64,000 nucleotides of DNA, taken from assembly GCF_900095705.1 (NCBI RefSeq), contig NZ_LT608327.1:682001-746000 (forward strand). The letters run 5' to 3'. The notes beneath the pieces are model-generated. The model searched no databases. It was not told the origin of the DNA and saw nothing but the letters and a program-made list of their open reading frames with translations. Of the stretch, positions 56,204-64,000 are shown piece after piece. How positions within the stretch are numbered: position 1 is the stretch's first letter; each line of letters begins with the position of its first letter. This stretch comes from Fusobacterium massiliense. Lineage in GTDB: Bacteria > Fusobacteriota > Fusobacteriia > Fusobacteriales > Fusobacteriaceae. A program made the position numbers and the translations under genes.

Positions 56204-57058
56204 TTAATTCTCTTTTAATTTTTTTAAAGCATTTTCATATCTTTCAATAAACCAATCTTTCAATTCCTTAGGCTCCAAGATTATAGCATCGTCAAAAAAA
56301 TATGAAAAATATCTTTTTACTTGTTCTTCAGATGCCTCAAATTCATAAATATTATTTTCTGACGAAATTAATTTTGGTCTATTTACTTTTATTGATTTTA
56401 ATAATTTTTCTCCATTTTTACTCAACCAAATTTTTATATTATTTCCTTTTGATAGAAAAGGGTCAAAATTTTTAATAACATTTTCAATATATTCTTTATC
56501 TTTCCAATTTCCATTTTCTGATATAGTATAGACTTGCTTCAAGTAATTTAACTTATAATTTTTATATTTTCCCTCTAAAACATCATAACAAAATATATAA
56601 TTAGCTATTTCTAAATCAGAACTTCCTATATAATAAGGAGTTATTTTTACTTTTCTATCGTCATTAAAAGTTATATAAACATTTTTTTTATCTTTTATGG
56701 CTAAATTCAATCTCTCAAAAAATTCTTTAAAAATAAAAAGCTCTCTTTTATTTTTTGGATTTGTTGCATATCTTATAAGTAGAGACCTCATAAATTCAGA
56801 TTCATTTTGAGCATTATTTTCTCTCAAAACATCATAGTAAATCAAACTATTCTGTTTATTTAAATTAAATTGTATGCTCTCTTTTTTCTGTTCTTCTTCC
56901 ACAAGATGAGGATTTCCCTTTAAATCTTTATACTTATCATTTAAGTTAAAAAATATAAAGTTCATGAAATAGTTACTTGTCATATTAAAATCTTCAATAT
57001 CATTTTTGACTATTTCATAAATATTTTGTGGTAAGGTAACTTTTATCTTTTTACTCAA
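56204..57058 (-). CDS. Ribbon-helix-helix/WYL-domain regulator
   Basis: This 284-residue protein has two N-terminal segments with the beta-helix-helix look of RHH DNA-binding units: KIKVTLPQNIYEIVKNDIED (about 3-22) and ESIQFNLNKQNSLIYYDVLR. A WYL domain follows (VKITPYYIGSSDLEIANYIF, then NYKLNYLKQVYTI) with its C-terminal WCX extension. WYL proteins bind small ligands or nucleic acid and are often regulators. It starts with TTG 57058 after GGAGG and heads the pump operon, so regulating that operon is the natural guess. Confidence 0.72.
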   Translation of the reverse strand: MSKKIKVTLPQNIYEIVKNDIEDFNMTSNYFMNFIFFNLNDKYKDLKGNPHLVEEEQKKESIQFNLNKQNSLIYYDVLRENNAQNESEFMRSLLIRYATNPKNKRELFIFKEFFERLNLAIKDKKNVYITFNDDRKVKITPYYIGSSDLEIANYIFCYDVLEGKYKNYKLNYLKQVYTISENGNWKDKEYIENVIKNFDPFLSKGNNIKIWLSKNGEKLLKSIKVNRPKLISSENNIYEFEASEEQVKRYFSYFFDDAIILEPKELKDWFIERYENALKKLKEN

Positions 57059-57100
57059 ATTTTTCCTCCAATTTTTGTGCTTTCCTATAAATTAAATAAA

Positions 57101-57176
57101 TTCTCTTGACAGCCGTATGAGTTCTACAAACTCAATGAACACAGACTTTTTCGAACTAATATGGACGTCAGAGACT
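57101..57176. repeat. Palindromic intergenic repeat, copy 12 (inverted)
   Basis: TTCTCTTGACAGCCG to GACGTCAGAGACT. Tail-like sequences are on both sides (GCTTTCCTATAAATTAAATA on the left; TATTTAATTTTATACTTTAC on the right), which suggests the complete element is a longer palindrome with a tail on each arm. Confidence 0.9.
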
Positions 57177-57246
57177 AATTTTGCTATTTAATTTTATACT
57201 TTACTATAAAAATATAAAATACAATACTTACTAAAATTTATTTAAT

Positions 57247-59049
57247 TTATGAAAGAATATATTTCCCCAACAAATTATATTCTTTTTCATTTAATATTAC
57301 TTCAATTAATATTCCATTATCTGCATACTCTTCACTTTTTACTATTGCATTTCTGTGTAACATAGCCACCAAATCCGTATTTGAATAAGGTATTAAAACT
57401 TTACAATTATAAGAAGTCATAGGTAGATATTCTTGAATCAAATCTATTAATTCTCCTAAATTTTCTTGTGTTACTGCACTTGTAACTATGATGTGATAAT
57501 TAGGATATTTTTCTTTAATTTCATTTATTCTTTCATCAACAATATCTTGTCCTTTTCCCTCTATAGCTTTATCTATTTTATTTAAAACTAATATTTTCAC
57601 TTTGTCCAAGCACTTTAATTCAGTCAATACATTTTCAACTGCCTCAATTTGTTCAAATATATCTTGAGATGCTAGGTCTGCTACATGTAATATTAAATCT
57701 GAAAATATGACTTCTTCCAAAGTCGATTTAAATGATTCTATTAAATCATGAGGCAACTTTTGAATAAATCCAACTGTATCGGTTAGAGATATAACCCTCT
57801 TATCTTTTAATGCTATTGTTCTTGTAGTTGTATCAAGTGTTGCAAAAAGCATATCCTTTGATAATACTTCTTCTTTTTTTAAATTTTTATCACTAGGATA
57901 CAAGTCTACTAATATATTTCTAAGTGTAGATTTACCAACATTTGTATAACCAACTAAAGATACTTTTGGCATTCCAGAATCTTCTCTTTTTTCTCTTTGA
58001 GTTGCTCTTATCTTTTTAACGGCTTCCAACTCATTTTTTAAGTAAGTTATATTTTTTTTGATAATTCTTCTATCAATTTCAAGTTTCTTTTCCCCTGGTC
58101 CTTTTGTTCCAACTCCACCACCAAGTCTTGACATTGTTATTCCAAAACCTATAAGTCTATTTGCTCTATATTTTAACTGAGCTAACTCAACTTGTAGTTT
58201 AGCTTCTCTTGTTCTTGCTCTTCTTGCAAATATCTCTAAAATTAATGTAGTTCTATCTATAACTTTGCAACCCGTAAATTCTTCTAACATTTTTAATTGT
58301 AAGCCACTTAATTCTTCATCAAATATTATTAAATTTGCTTTTCTTATTTGCCTAACCAATGAAAGCTCTTGAACTTTACCAGAACCTATCAAAAAAACAG
58401 GGTCAACTTTTTTTCTTTTTTGAAAAAATTTCCCTACAACTTTAACATCACAAGCATAAGCAAGCTCTTCTAATTCGTCCAAATACTTCTCTTCATCTAT
58501 TCCAACTAAAATAGCATATTCTGAATCATCTTCTTTTATTTCTCTTTTTCTTAAAAGCTCTTCAACTTCTTTTATCTCATCTAAATAGTCAAAACTATTT
58601 AAATCAGTTAAAGGAGTTCTGTCATAACTAAGTTCATCATTTACTATACTACAAATGGCAACTTCATATCCAGTTATTCCATTATCAGATACACCTATTG
58701 ACACTATGCAATCTAGTTTTAATTTTATTAAAGCAGAGACATCTACTGAAGATAGATGTGGATTTCCTCCAGGGTGAGTATGAACTATTCTAACTCCAGA
58801 TAATTTTTTATCATATACTGGAATTAAGGGTAAATTAACTGTACTACTATCCCCTATTGAAATATCTATAACATTTCCATTTCTATCTATAGCAATATTG
58901 ATTTCTCTATTTATTTTATTACTAATCTCACTTATATAATTTGCCGTTTCCTCGTCAAGAATCTTACCTTTTTCTATTTTCTTTTCATAAATTTTCTCCA
59001 AATTTTCAAGTACATAATCTTTTAATCCAGAAATATTACCATTTATCAT
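57247..59049 (-). CDS. hflX: GTPase HflX with N-terminal JAMM-like domain
   Basis: This 600-residue ribosome-associated GTPase splits stalled or dormant ribosomes. The HflX core has GSGKVQEL, the LGGGVGTKGPGEKKLEIDRR linker, G1 VSLVGYTNVGKSTLRN, G3 LTDTVGFIQKLP and G4 VLNKID. About 180 residues at the N-terminus are additional compared with E. coli HflX and carry HTHPGGNPHLSSVD (90-103), the His-x-His-Pro...Ser-x-x-Asp pattern of JAMM metalloproteases. Long HflX forms of this kind are known in anaerobic Firmicutes. AGGAGG precedes ATG 59049. aroK lies 14 bp upstream. Confidence 0.93.
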   Translation of the reverse strand: MINGNISGLKDYVLENLEKIYEKKIEKGKILDEETANYISEISNKINREINIAIDRNGNVIDISIGDSSTVNLPLIPVYDKKLSGVRIVHTHPGGNPHLSSVDVSALIKLKLDCIVSIGVSDNGITGYEVAICSIVNDELSYDRTPLTDLNSFDYLDEIKEVEELLRKREIKEDDSEYAILVGIDEEKYLDELEELAYACDVKVVGKFFQKRKKVDPVFLIGSGKVQELSLVRQIRKANLIIFDEELSGLQLKMLEEFTGCKVIDRTTLILEIFARRARTREAKLQVELAQLKYRANRLIGFGITMSRLGGGVGTKGPGEKKLEIDRRIIKKNITYLKNELEAVKKIRATQREKREDSGMPKVSLVGYTNVGKSTLRNILVDLYPSDKNLKKEEVLSKDMLFATLDTTTRTIALKDKRVISLTDTVGFIQKLPHDLIESFKSTLEEVIFSDLILHVADLASQDIFEQIEAVENVLTELKCLDKVKILVLNKIDKAIEGKGQDIVDERINEIKEKYPNYHIIVTSAVTQENLGELIDLIQEYLPMTSYNCKVLIPYSNTDLVAMLHRNAIVKSEEYADNGILIEVILNEKEYNLLGKYILS

Positions 59050-59063
59050 AATATACCTCCTTG

Positions 59064-59582
59064 CTAAGAAACAATGTATTTTTCTTTTATTTTAGTTATA
59101 GTTTCATAAATATTTGTATTACTGTCTATATCTATTATGCAATCTGCTGACATCATATATAAAAATTTTCTTTTCTCCAAAAGTTCTTCTATTAATTTTC
59201 TTTTATCTTCACTATCATTTAGTATCGGTCTTGTTGTATTATTTTTTAATCTTAAATAAAGACAATCTATTGTTGCATTCAAAAAAACAATGAAAGATGT
59301 TTCTTTAAGTCTTTTAACATTTTCATTGTCTAATATAGAACCTCCTCCTGTTGCTATAACACAATTATTTCTTAAAGCTTCTTGTGAAATTACTTCTCTT
59401 TCTAAATCTCTAAAATAAATCTGCCCTTTCTCTTCAAAAATTTTTGCAACAGATTTTTTTTCATGAGCTTCTATAACTTTATCTATATCTACAAATTTCA
59501 TTTCCATTAATTTTGCTAATGCTTTTCCTATGGTTGTTTTTCCACTTCCCATAAATCCTATTAAAGTTATATTATCCTTCAT
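59064..59582 (-). CDS. aroK: Shikimate kinase
   Basis: This 172-residue enzyme phosphorylates shikimate in the chorismate pathway. It has Walker [26 protein letters not shown], the shikimate-contacting [23 protein letters not shown] and [10 protein letters not shown]. Length is normal. AAGGA precedes ATG 59582. It is probably in one unit with hflX. Confidence 0.93.
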   Translation of the reverse strand: MKDNITLIGFMGSGKTTIGKALAKLMEMKFVDIDKVIEAHEKKSVAKIFEEKGQIYFRDLEREVISQEALRNNCVIATGGGSILDNENVKRLKETSFIVFLNATIDCLYLRLKNNTTRPILNDSEDKRKLIEELLEKRKFLYMMSADCIIDIDSNTNIYETITKIKEKYIVS

Positions 59583-59652
59583 ATTTTTCCTTCAGATTTT
59601 TAAATTTGATTAATTATGTTTATTATATCATAAAATTTTAATAAATAAATAA

Positions 59653-59731
59653 AATCCATTGACAACAGTCTGAATTTTACGAGCTCAATGAACATAACCT
59701 TTTTTACTATTTAATTTTATACTTTCCTATA
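59653..59731. repeat. Palindromic intergenic repeat, copy 13 (internally deleted)
   Basis: TTGACAACAGTCTGAATTTT then ACGAGCTCAATGAACA, after which the second arm is missing and the sequence runs straight into the tail TATTTAATTTTATACTTTCC. It is the same kind of deletion as in the remnant at 37046. Confidence 0.75.
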
Positions 59732-59743
59732 AATAATAATCAA

Positions 59744-59817
59744 AGACTCCTGACAGCCGTATGACTCTTCTGAGCTCACCGAAATACTCTCCAGAATTAA
59801 TATGGACGTTGGAGACT
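59744..59817. repeat. Palindromic intergenic repeat, copy 14 (inverted, diverged)
   Basis: AGACTCCTGACAGCCGTATG to GACGTTGGAGACT. The outer stem has compensating changes (CTCC/GGAG). It lies in tandem with copy 13 in the 344-bp gap between aroK and the transporter, which otherwise holds only the terminator at 59855. Confidence 0.82.
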
Positions 59818-59854
59818 AATTTTCATATTAAATTTATATTTTTTTATAAAATAA

Positions 59855-59897
59855 AAACTGTATCCAAAATTTTTAAATAAAATTTTAAATACAGTTT
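59855..59897 (-). terminator. Terminator of the NhaC-family transporter gene
   Basis: AAACTGTAT/ATACAGTTT encloses an A/T loop; on the minus strand TTTTATTTT follows. Confidence 0.75.
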
Positions 59898-59926
59898 AAA
59901 TTAATATTTTTTATTTTTATAATTAA

Positions 59927-61381
59927 TTATTTGTTAGCAAATTTTTTTAATCTAACATCTGGTTCAGCTGGTAATTTGAATAAAGGTATAAGTCTATCAA
60001 GACCAGTTAATGTCAGAATTAACATACTAAATACAGCTATCATAGCTATAAAATTATATTTTATAATATCAATTGGAACAAATGTATGTAATGGATAAAC
60101 TATTGAAGCTATTCCTACATAAAATCCTATGTATACATGCCAAGGAATAAGTTGAGAACCAAATACACCCATAGCATCACTAAATGTGGCATTTCTTAAT
60201 TTTAACACATAAATATCTTCTGGTTTCCCATCAACATTGTTATCAACCATTTCTCTAATAATAGGTCCTATTGTAACTATTTGTGCCATTTCATCTGCAA
60301 GGGCAGCATTTCCAAATATACATAGAAGTCCATTGTAAAACATTAATTGTCTTACACTTCCAGAAATTTTAGATAATAATTTAGATATAGGTTCAAATGC
60401 ATTCATACTTTTCATAATACCACCAAAAGCAGCAACCCACATCATCATAACAATTACCCAACCTCCAGCTGAAGCAAAACCACTCATCATCATATTTAGA
60501 TAATCCATAGTACTTGTAACTGTTCCTGCCATTAATCCAAACAAGTAAGCAAAAAATAATCCTGAGAATAAACAAATAAATGTTTGATATCCCATAAATG
60601 CTAATATTAAAACTATTAACAAAGGTACTGCCATATATAAAGGAACCCCTGCCTTAACTTGTTCTAATAATTTTACAGCAGATTCTCTTTTTTCAGCAAG
60701 TGCTGTCCACACATCAGCAGGAATACTATCTATAGCTTGCTTAGGGTCTCCTATTGTAGATGGTAAATCCATACTAAATCCTACAACTGCAAATAAAATT
60801 ATTCCAGTTAATAAAACTAATCCTGACCAAACACCTTGGTGTCTAACTCTTTTAATAACTTCAACTTTTTGAATCCCTGAACTTACTATTGTAGTATCTG
60901 AAATAAGACCTATGTTATCTCCAAAACAAGCTCCCCCAGCTATTGCTGCTGTTGTAAGTAAAACATTTCCACCAACTATATGATTTAACCATAAGAATAT
61001 AGGTGCACAAGCTGCAAATGTTCCCCAACTTGTTCCTGTTGCTATTGAAAGTATAGAAGTAACAACAGCTCCAACTACTGCAACAGTTTTAGCTGTAATT
61101 CCAATTTTTAAAGCTATCAAAATAAGTGAAGCACCAACACCAGTTGACATAAATGCTTCTGCCATTGCATAAGCTGCCATCAATATAAATAATGCAACTT
61201 GAATTTCCTTAACATTATCTATTGCATGATCTATAACATTAGAAAATTTTTCTTTTGAAAAAACCATTGCAATAATACACGCATAAATAGTAGCAAGTGG
61301 TGCAGCAAGTAGAGCATCAAAACCTCTCATCATAAGTATCGCCAGCAATAATACTGGACTTAGTTTAAAAAAAGCCTTCAT
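59927..61381 (-). CDS. NhaC-family transporter under a lysine riboswitch (probable lysine carrier)
   Basis: This 484-residue protein has 11-12 membrane helices and the NhaC superfamily motifs ATGTSWGTFAACAPIFL, GGACFGDNIGLISDTTIVSS and NAALADEMAQIVTIGPI. NhaC proteins are annotated as Na+/H+ antiporters, but members under lysine riboswitches are predicted lysine transporters, and this gene has such a riboswitch directly upstream. The lysine 5,6-aminomutase genes lie next to it on the same strand, which supports lysine as substrate. ATG 61381 has GGAGG seven bases upstream. An in-frame start further up (61474) would sit inside the riboswitch terminator and is rejected. Confidence 0.88.
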   Translation of the reverse strand: MKAFFKLSPVLLLAILMMRGFDALLAAPLATIYACIIAMVFSKEKFSNVIDHAIDNVKEIQVALFILMAAYAMAEAFMSTGVGASLILIALKIGITAKTVAVVGAVVTSILSIATGTSWGTFAACAPIFLWLNHIVGGNVLLTTAAIAGGACFGDNIGLISDTTIVSSGIQKVEVIKRVRHQGVWSGLVLLTGIILFAVVGFSMDLPSTIGDPKQAIDSIPADVWTALAEKRESAVKLLEQVKAGVPLYMAVPLLIVLILAFMGYQTFICLFSGLFFAYLFGLMAGTVTSTMDYLNMMMSGFASAGGWVIVMMMWVAAFGGIMKSMNAFEPISKLLSKISGSVRQLMFYNGLLCIFGNAALADEMAQIVTIGPIIREMVDNNVDGKPEDIYVLKLRNATFSDAMGVFGSQLIPWHVYIGFYVGIASIVYPLHTFVPIDIIKYNFIAMIAVFSMLILTLTGLDRLIPLFKLPAEPDVRLKKFANK

Positions 61382-61433
61382 ACCAAAACCTCCATAATAT
61401 AATTTATTTTTCATCTTGTCATACAGTGAGAAA

Positions 61434-61690
61434 TAAAAAAACTTTGCCTTTAAAACAGCAAAGTTAAAAATCATATTACAAAAATATATATTTAGCCTTT
61501 GATGTTCTAAGATAAGCTCAACTTTGTAATTATTTTTACAAAGACAGTTATATGCTTGTTCAACATATCCCCAGCAAATTTTTTGACAAATTCACTTCGG
61601 CATCTTTCCCTTTCCTTAATCTTCATAGACTTTCGGTCTCCAAATAAGTACTATTGATTAATGCAACCTCTTTTCTCAAAAACAAGTTTA
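61434..61690 (-). promoter_or_regulatory. Lysine riboswitch (L box) with terminator
   Basis: On the minus strand the aptamer shows its conserved landmarks in order: AGAGGTTGC, AAGTA-like AGTACTTATT, GGAGACCGAAAGTC, GGGAAAGATGCCGAAGTGA and TTGCTGGGG. The closing stem P1 pairs GAGAAAAG with CTTATCTT. An intrinsic terminator follows, AACTTTGC/GCAAAGTT (61465-61440), then seven T. A segment of the aptamer 3' side, CAAAGTT (61526-61520), can pair with the 5' side of the terminator as an antiterminator, so lysine binding should favour termination (OFF switch). Confidence 0.93.
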
Positions 61691-61693
61691 CTA

Positions 61694-61722
61694 ATATTAA
61701 CATATTTTTTTTAGTATTGCAA
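61694..61722 (-). promoter_or_regulatory. Promoter of the riboswitch-transporter unit
   Basis: On the minus strand TTGCAA (61722-61717), a 17-bp spacer and TAATAT (61699-61694) lie a few bases upstream of the aptamer. The transporter therefore has its own promoter, separate from kamDE. The remaining gap to kamE (61723-61809) shows nothing else. Confidence 0.65.
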
Positions 61723-61809
61723 CTATTTTTTCTTTGCTATTTTATTTTTTATTTCCAACCATATCCCTTATAATAAATTCTTTTAAAGCCTTATAACAAA
61801 TACCTTTTC

Positions 61810-62598
61810 TTATTTCATACCTCTTTGAACCATTTCTTTTAAAACAAATGTAGCTACATCATCTGCATATTTCCCAGGACCAAAACCTGCATCATAACCT
61901 AATTCTTTGGCAAGATCATTAGTTATTCTAGCTCCTCCAGCTATTAAGATTATTTTGTCTCTTAGCCCTTCTGCTTCTAATAATTCAACTAAGTTAGTCA
62001 AATTTTCTATGTGAACATCTTTTTGAGTAACTGTTTGTGATACTAAAAGTGCATCAGCTTTAAGCTCTATTGCTTTTTTAATAAAATCTTCGTTCGGAAC
62101 TTGACTTCCTAAATTATAAGCTCTAACTCCTTTATATCTTTCAAGTCCATAATGTCCAGCATAACCTTTCATATTCATAATGGCATCAATACCAACTGTA
62201 TGAGCGTCTGTTCCTGTACTTGCTCCAACCATTACTACTTCTCTACCAATATTTTCTTCTATATATTTTTCACATTCATGCATATCCATAGTATCTATTT
62301 CTAATGCTTGAACTTTTATCGAAGTATAATCTACACTAAAAGAAGTTGCTCCATAAACTACATAAAATGAAAATTCTTTATCAAGTGCTTCAGAAAATGC
62401 TACAGCAGGATTTATAAATCCCATTTTTCTAGCAAGTTGCAAAGCCGCTTCTATTCCTTTTTCATTACAAGGAACTGGTAAAGTAAAACTCATTTGAATT
62501 TTACCATCATTCATTGTATCTCCATAAGGTCTAACTTGAGTCAAATCAAGTGTTGTATCAAAATCTCTTTTTTCTGTTGAATATAAACCTGAACTCAT
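61810..62598 (-). CDS. kamE: Lysine 5,6-aminomutase beta subunit
   Basis: This 262-residue subunit binds adenosylcobalamin and PLP for the radical 1,2-amino shift of beta-lysine or D-lysine in lysine fermentation. The B12 base-off motif is TGTDAHTVGID (D131, H133, G136) and the lysine forming the PLP aldimine is K144 in NMKGYAG, matching the known enzyme. A Rossmann-like B12 domain follows (LLVSQTVTQKDVHIENLTNL, IAGGARI). GGAGGGG precedes ATG 62598, which overlaps the kamD stop by one base (TAATG). Confidence 0.95.
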   Translation of the reverse strand: MSSGLYSTEKRDFDTTLDLTQVRPYGDTMNDGKIQMSFTLPVPCNEKGIEAALQLARKMGFINPAVAFSEALDKEFSFYVVYGATSFSVDYTSIKVQALEIDTMDMHECEKYIEENIGREVVMVGASTGTDAHTVGIDAIMNMKGYAGHYGLERYKGVRAYNLGSQVPNEDFIKKAIELKADALLVSQTVTQKDVHIENLTNLVELLEAEGLRDKIILIAGGARITNDLAKELGYDAGFGPGKYADDVATFVLKEMVQRGMK

Positions 62599-64000
62599 TA
62601 TTTATCCCCTCCTAACATCAATGGAATGAAAGGATTAAAATATGTACTATCTTTTTCAAATACACCAGCAAGACCTTTTCCACCATCTATAGGTCTTCTA
62701 ACCCCACCAAATATACCTTTTTCTATTGTTTTAAATATTCCTATGCTTTCTATTGTTTTTAATAAATCAGCTGCTTTTTTAAGAACTTCTTGAGCTCTTG
62801 TATTCATTATTCCACCTTTTTTAAATTCTATATCATTTCCAAAATCTTTTAAATTATTGAAAATATATCTTGCATTTTCTATAGATAATGCTCTGTCAGA
62901 CATAAAAGGTGTATGAATTGCTTCTGTAAGCATTCCTAATAAGTGAACTTTTTGTCCTGTTGTTATTGTAACAATATTAAATAAAGCATCTTGTATATGC
63001 CCTTTAAATATATTTCCTGTCATAAATTTTGTAGGTGGCATATATTTTAAAGGTGCTTTAGGGAATATTTCTCTTGCCATTTGTGCTTGAGCAAGTTCTA
63101 ATAAAAATCCGTTTTCAGTTCCTGGTTCCATTTCAAAAGCATGTCCAAGTCCCATTTGTTCTTCAGGTAAACCAGCAATCAATGCAAATTGCTCGTTGAT
63201 AAATTGAGAAGCTAAAACTGTATGAGCTTCTTCTATTGCATCAGCTGTTGTTAAATAGTTGTCTTCCCCTGTATTTATAATAACTCCAGCAAATCCATTA
63301 ATAATTCTTGAGAAGAATTGATCAACCAATGTTCTTTTCATATTTATATCTCTAAATAGTATTCCGTATAAAGCGTCATTTAACATCATATCAAGTCTTT
63401 CTAATGCTCCCATTGCTGCTATTTCTGGCATACAAAGTCCAGAGCAATAGTTGCATAGTCTTATGTATCTTCCAAGTTCAACTCCAACATCATCAAGGGC
63501 TTTTCTCATTATCCTAAAGTTTTCTTGAGTTGCCATTGTTCCCCCGAAACCTTCAGTTGTTGCTCCAAATGGAACAAAGTCTAGTAAAGATTGACCTGTT
63601 GTTCTAATAACAGCAACAACATCTGCTCCTTGTCTAGCTGCTGCAACTGCTTGAGTAACATCTTCATATATATTTCCTGTTGCAACTATAACATAGATAT
63701 AAGGTCCTTTTTTATCTCCACCAAATTGTTCTAAATAATTTTCTCTAGCCTTTCTATTAGCCTTTATTCTCTCTACTGTACTATGAGTTATATCCTTTAA
63801 GGCTAACTTGATATCAAAATCATCATGCCAACTAAATTTTGTTATATCCAATTCTTTTTTTGCAATTTTTTCAGCTATTTCTTGAGGTTGTAGCTTAGTT
63901 TCTATCATAGCATTCCCAATATATTTTGCTACTCCTAGACTTATATTTCCATTGTCTTTTATGAAATCTACAACAACATTTGGTAAAGGAACACCAAACT
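62598..64000 (-). CDS. kamD: Lysine 5,6-aminomutase alpha subunit (N-terminus cut by window edge)
   Basis: The frame stays open to the window edge at 64000, so the true start lies outside; an internal ATG at 63908 is not the start because family residues continue upstream (VPLPNVVVDFIKDNG, SLGVAKYIGNAM). About 467 residues are visible. They form the TIM-barrel catalytic part: VIVATGNIYEDVTQAVAAAR, IRTTGQSLLDFVPFGATTEG, RLCNYCSGLCMPEIA, YGILFRDINMKRT and YMPPTKFMTGNIFKGH. All are near identical to the characterised clostridial enzyme. It pairs with KamE. Confidence 0.95.
   Translation of the reverse strand, partial: FGVPLPNVVVDFIKDNGNISLGVAKYIGNAMIETKLQPQEIAEKIAKKELDITKFSWHDDFDIKLALKDITHSTVERIKANRKARENYLEQFGGDKKGPYIYVIVATGNIYEDVTQAVAAARQGADVVAVIRTTGQSLLDFVPFGATTEGFGGTMATQENFRIMRKALDDVGVELGRYIRLCNYCSGLCMPEIAAMGALERLDMMLNDALYGILFRDINMKRTLVDQFFSRIINGFAGVIINTGEDNYLTTADAIEEAHTVLASQFINEQFALIAGLPEEQMGLGHAFEMEPGTENGFLLELAQAQMAREIFPKAPLKYMPPTKFMTGNIFKGHIQDALFNIVTITTGQKVHLLGMLTEAIHTPFMSDRALSIENARYIFNNLKDFGNDIEFKKGGIMNTRAQEVLKKAADLLKTIESIGIFKTIEKGIFGGVRRPIDGGKGLAGVFEKDSTYFNPFIPLMLGGDK

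Noticed and set aside
243-59817. The scattered repeats as a CRISPR array
   Set aside because: Copies are kilobases apart, in both orientations and between unrelated genes, with no regular spacers and no cas genes.
61382-61474. Extended N-terminus of the NhaC-family protein beginning at 61474
   Set aside because: The extra codons lie in the riboswitch terminator, and a strong ribosome site precedes the ATG at 61381.
63906-63908. ATG at 63908 as the true start of kamD
   Set aside because: Family-conserved residues continue upstream in the same frame to the window edge.

Overview
The window is an AT-rich (roughly a quarter G+C by eye) stretch of a Gram-negative anaerobe's chromosome. It almost certainly comes from Fusobacterium, most likely the F. 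nucleatum group. This is inferred from gene content: lysine 5,6-aminomutase subunits with a lysine riboswitch, an LPS-heptose enzyme (GmhA), TolC and small beta-barrel outer-membrane proteins, a BioC/BioG biotin route, a flavodiiron protein, and very low G+C codon use. No rRNA or tRNA gene was seen.

Layout. 0-3 kb: the start of rarA (minus), then a minus-strand locus of a SIR2-like protein that appears frameshifted, followed by a small alarmone synthetase. 3-5.6 kb: cardiolipin synthase and an APH-fold kinase (plus). 5.9-9.7 kb: bioF-bioG-bioC-glgA (minus). 9.9-14.1 kb: gmhA, a LysR regulator, and a divergent giant gene fusing a PLP amino-acid decarboxylase to an arginase-like domain. 14.2-23 kb: a rearranged accessory stretch with an hsdR relic, a truncated drug/metabolite transporter, ybaK, a DUF4143 ATPase, three esterase/hydrolase genes with a 312-bp direct duplication, an exported flavodoxin and a LysR regulator. 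23.2-31 kb: a type I restriction-modification locus (hsdM-hsdS-fic-recombinase-hsdR). 31-37 kb: housekeeping genes (yigZ, comEC, an MFS/GPH transporter, tmcAL, gpmA). 37.4-40.6 kb: an acyl-CoA dehydrogenase/EtfA/rubredoxin fusion in an operon with a flavodiiron protein. 40.7-50.4 kb: a lipoprotein, secA, ligA, a META lipoprotein plus crr, holA and two tandem outer-membrane proteins. 50.6-59.6 kb: csoR-like repressor, murI, a MacAB-TolC-type export operon headed by a ribbon-helix-helix/WYL regulator, hflX and aroK. 59.9-64 kb: a riboswitch-controlled NhaC-family transporter downstream of kamD and kamE.

The most striking non-coding signal is a palindromic element with a core of about 76 bp. I count about a dozen good copies plus several degenerate ones, all between genes. 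It has compensated base changes in its stem and a recurrent AT-rich tail on one or both sides. A second, unrelated nested palindrome of about 180 bp lies at 5579-5758.

The best candidates for undescribed biology are: the acyl-CoA dehydrogenase-EtfA-rubredoxin fusion paired with a flavodiiron protein, which looks like a self-contained electron path from acyl-CoA to O2 or NO; the decarboxylase/pseudo-arginase fusion, which has lost two Mn ligands; the degenerate SIR2-like protein beside an alarmone synthetase; and a hairpin that appears to bridge a distant Shine-Dalgarno to the crr start codon.
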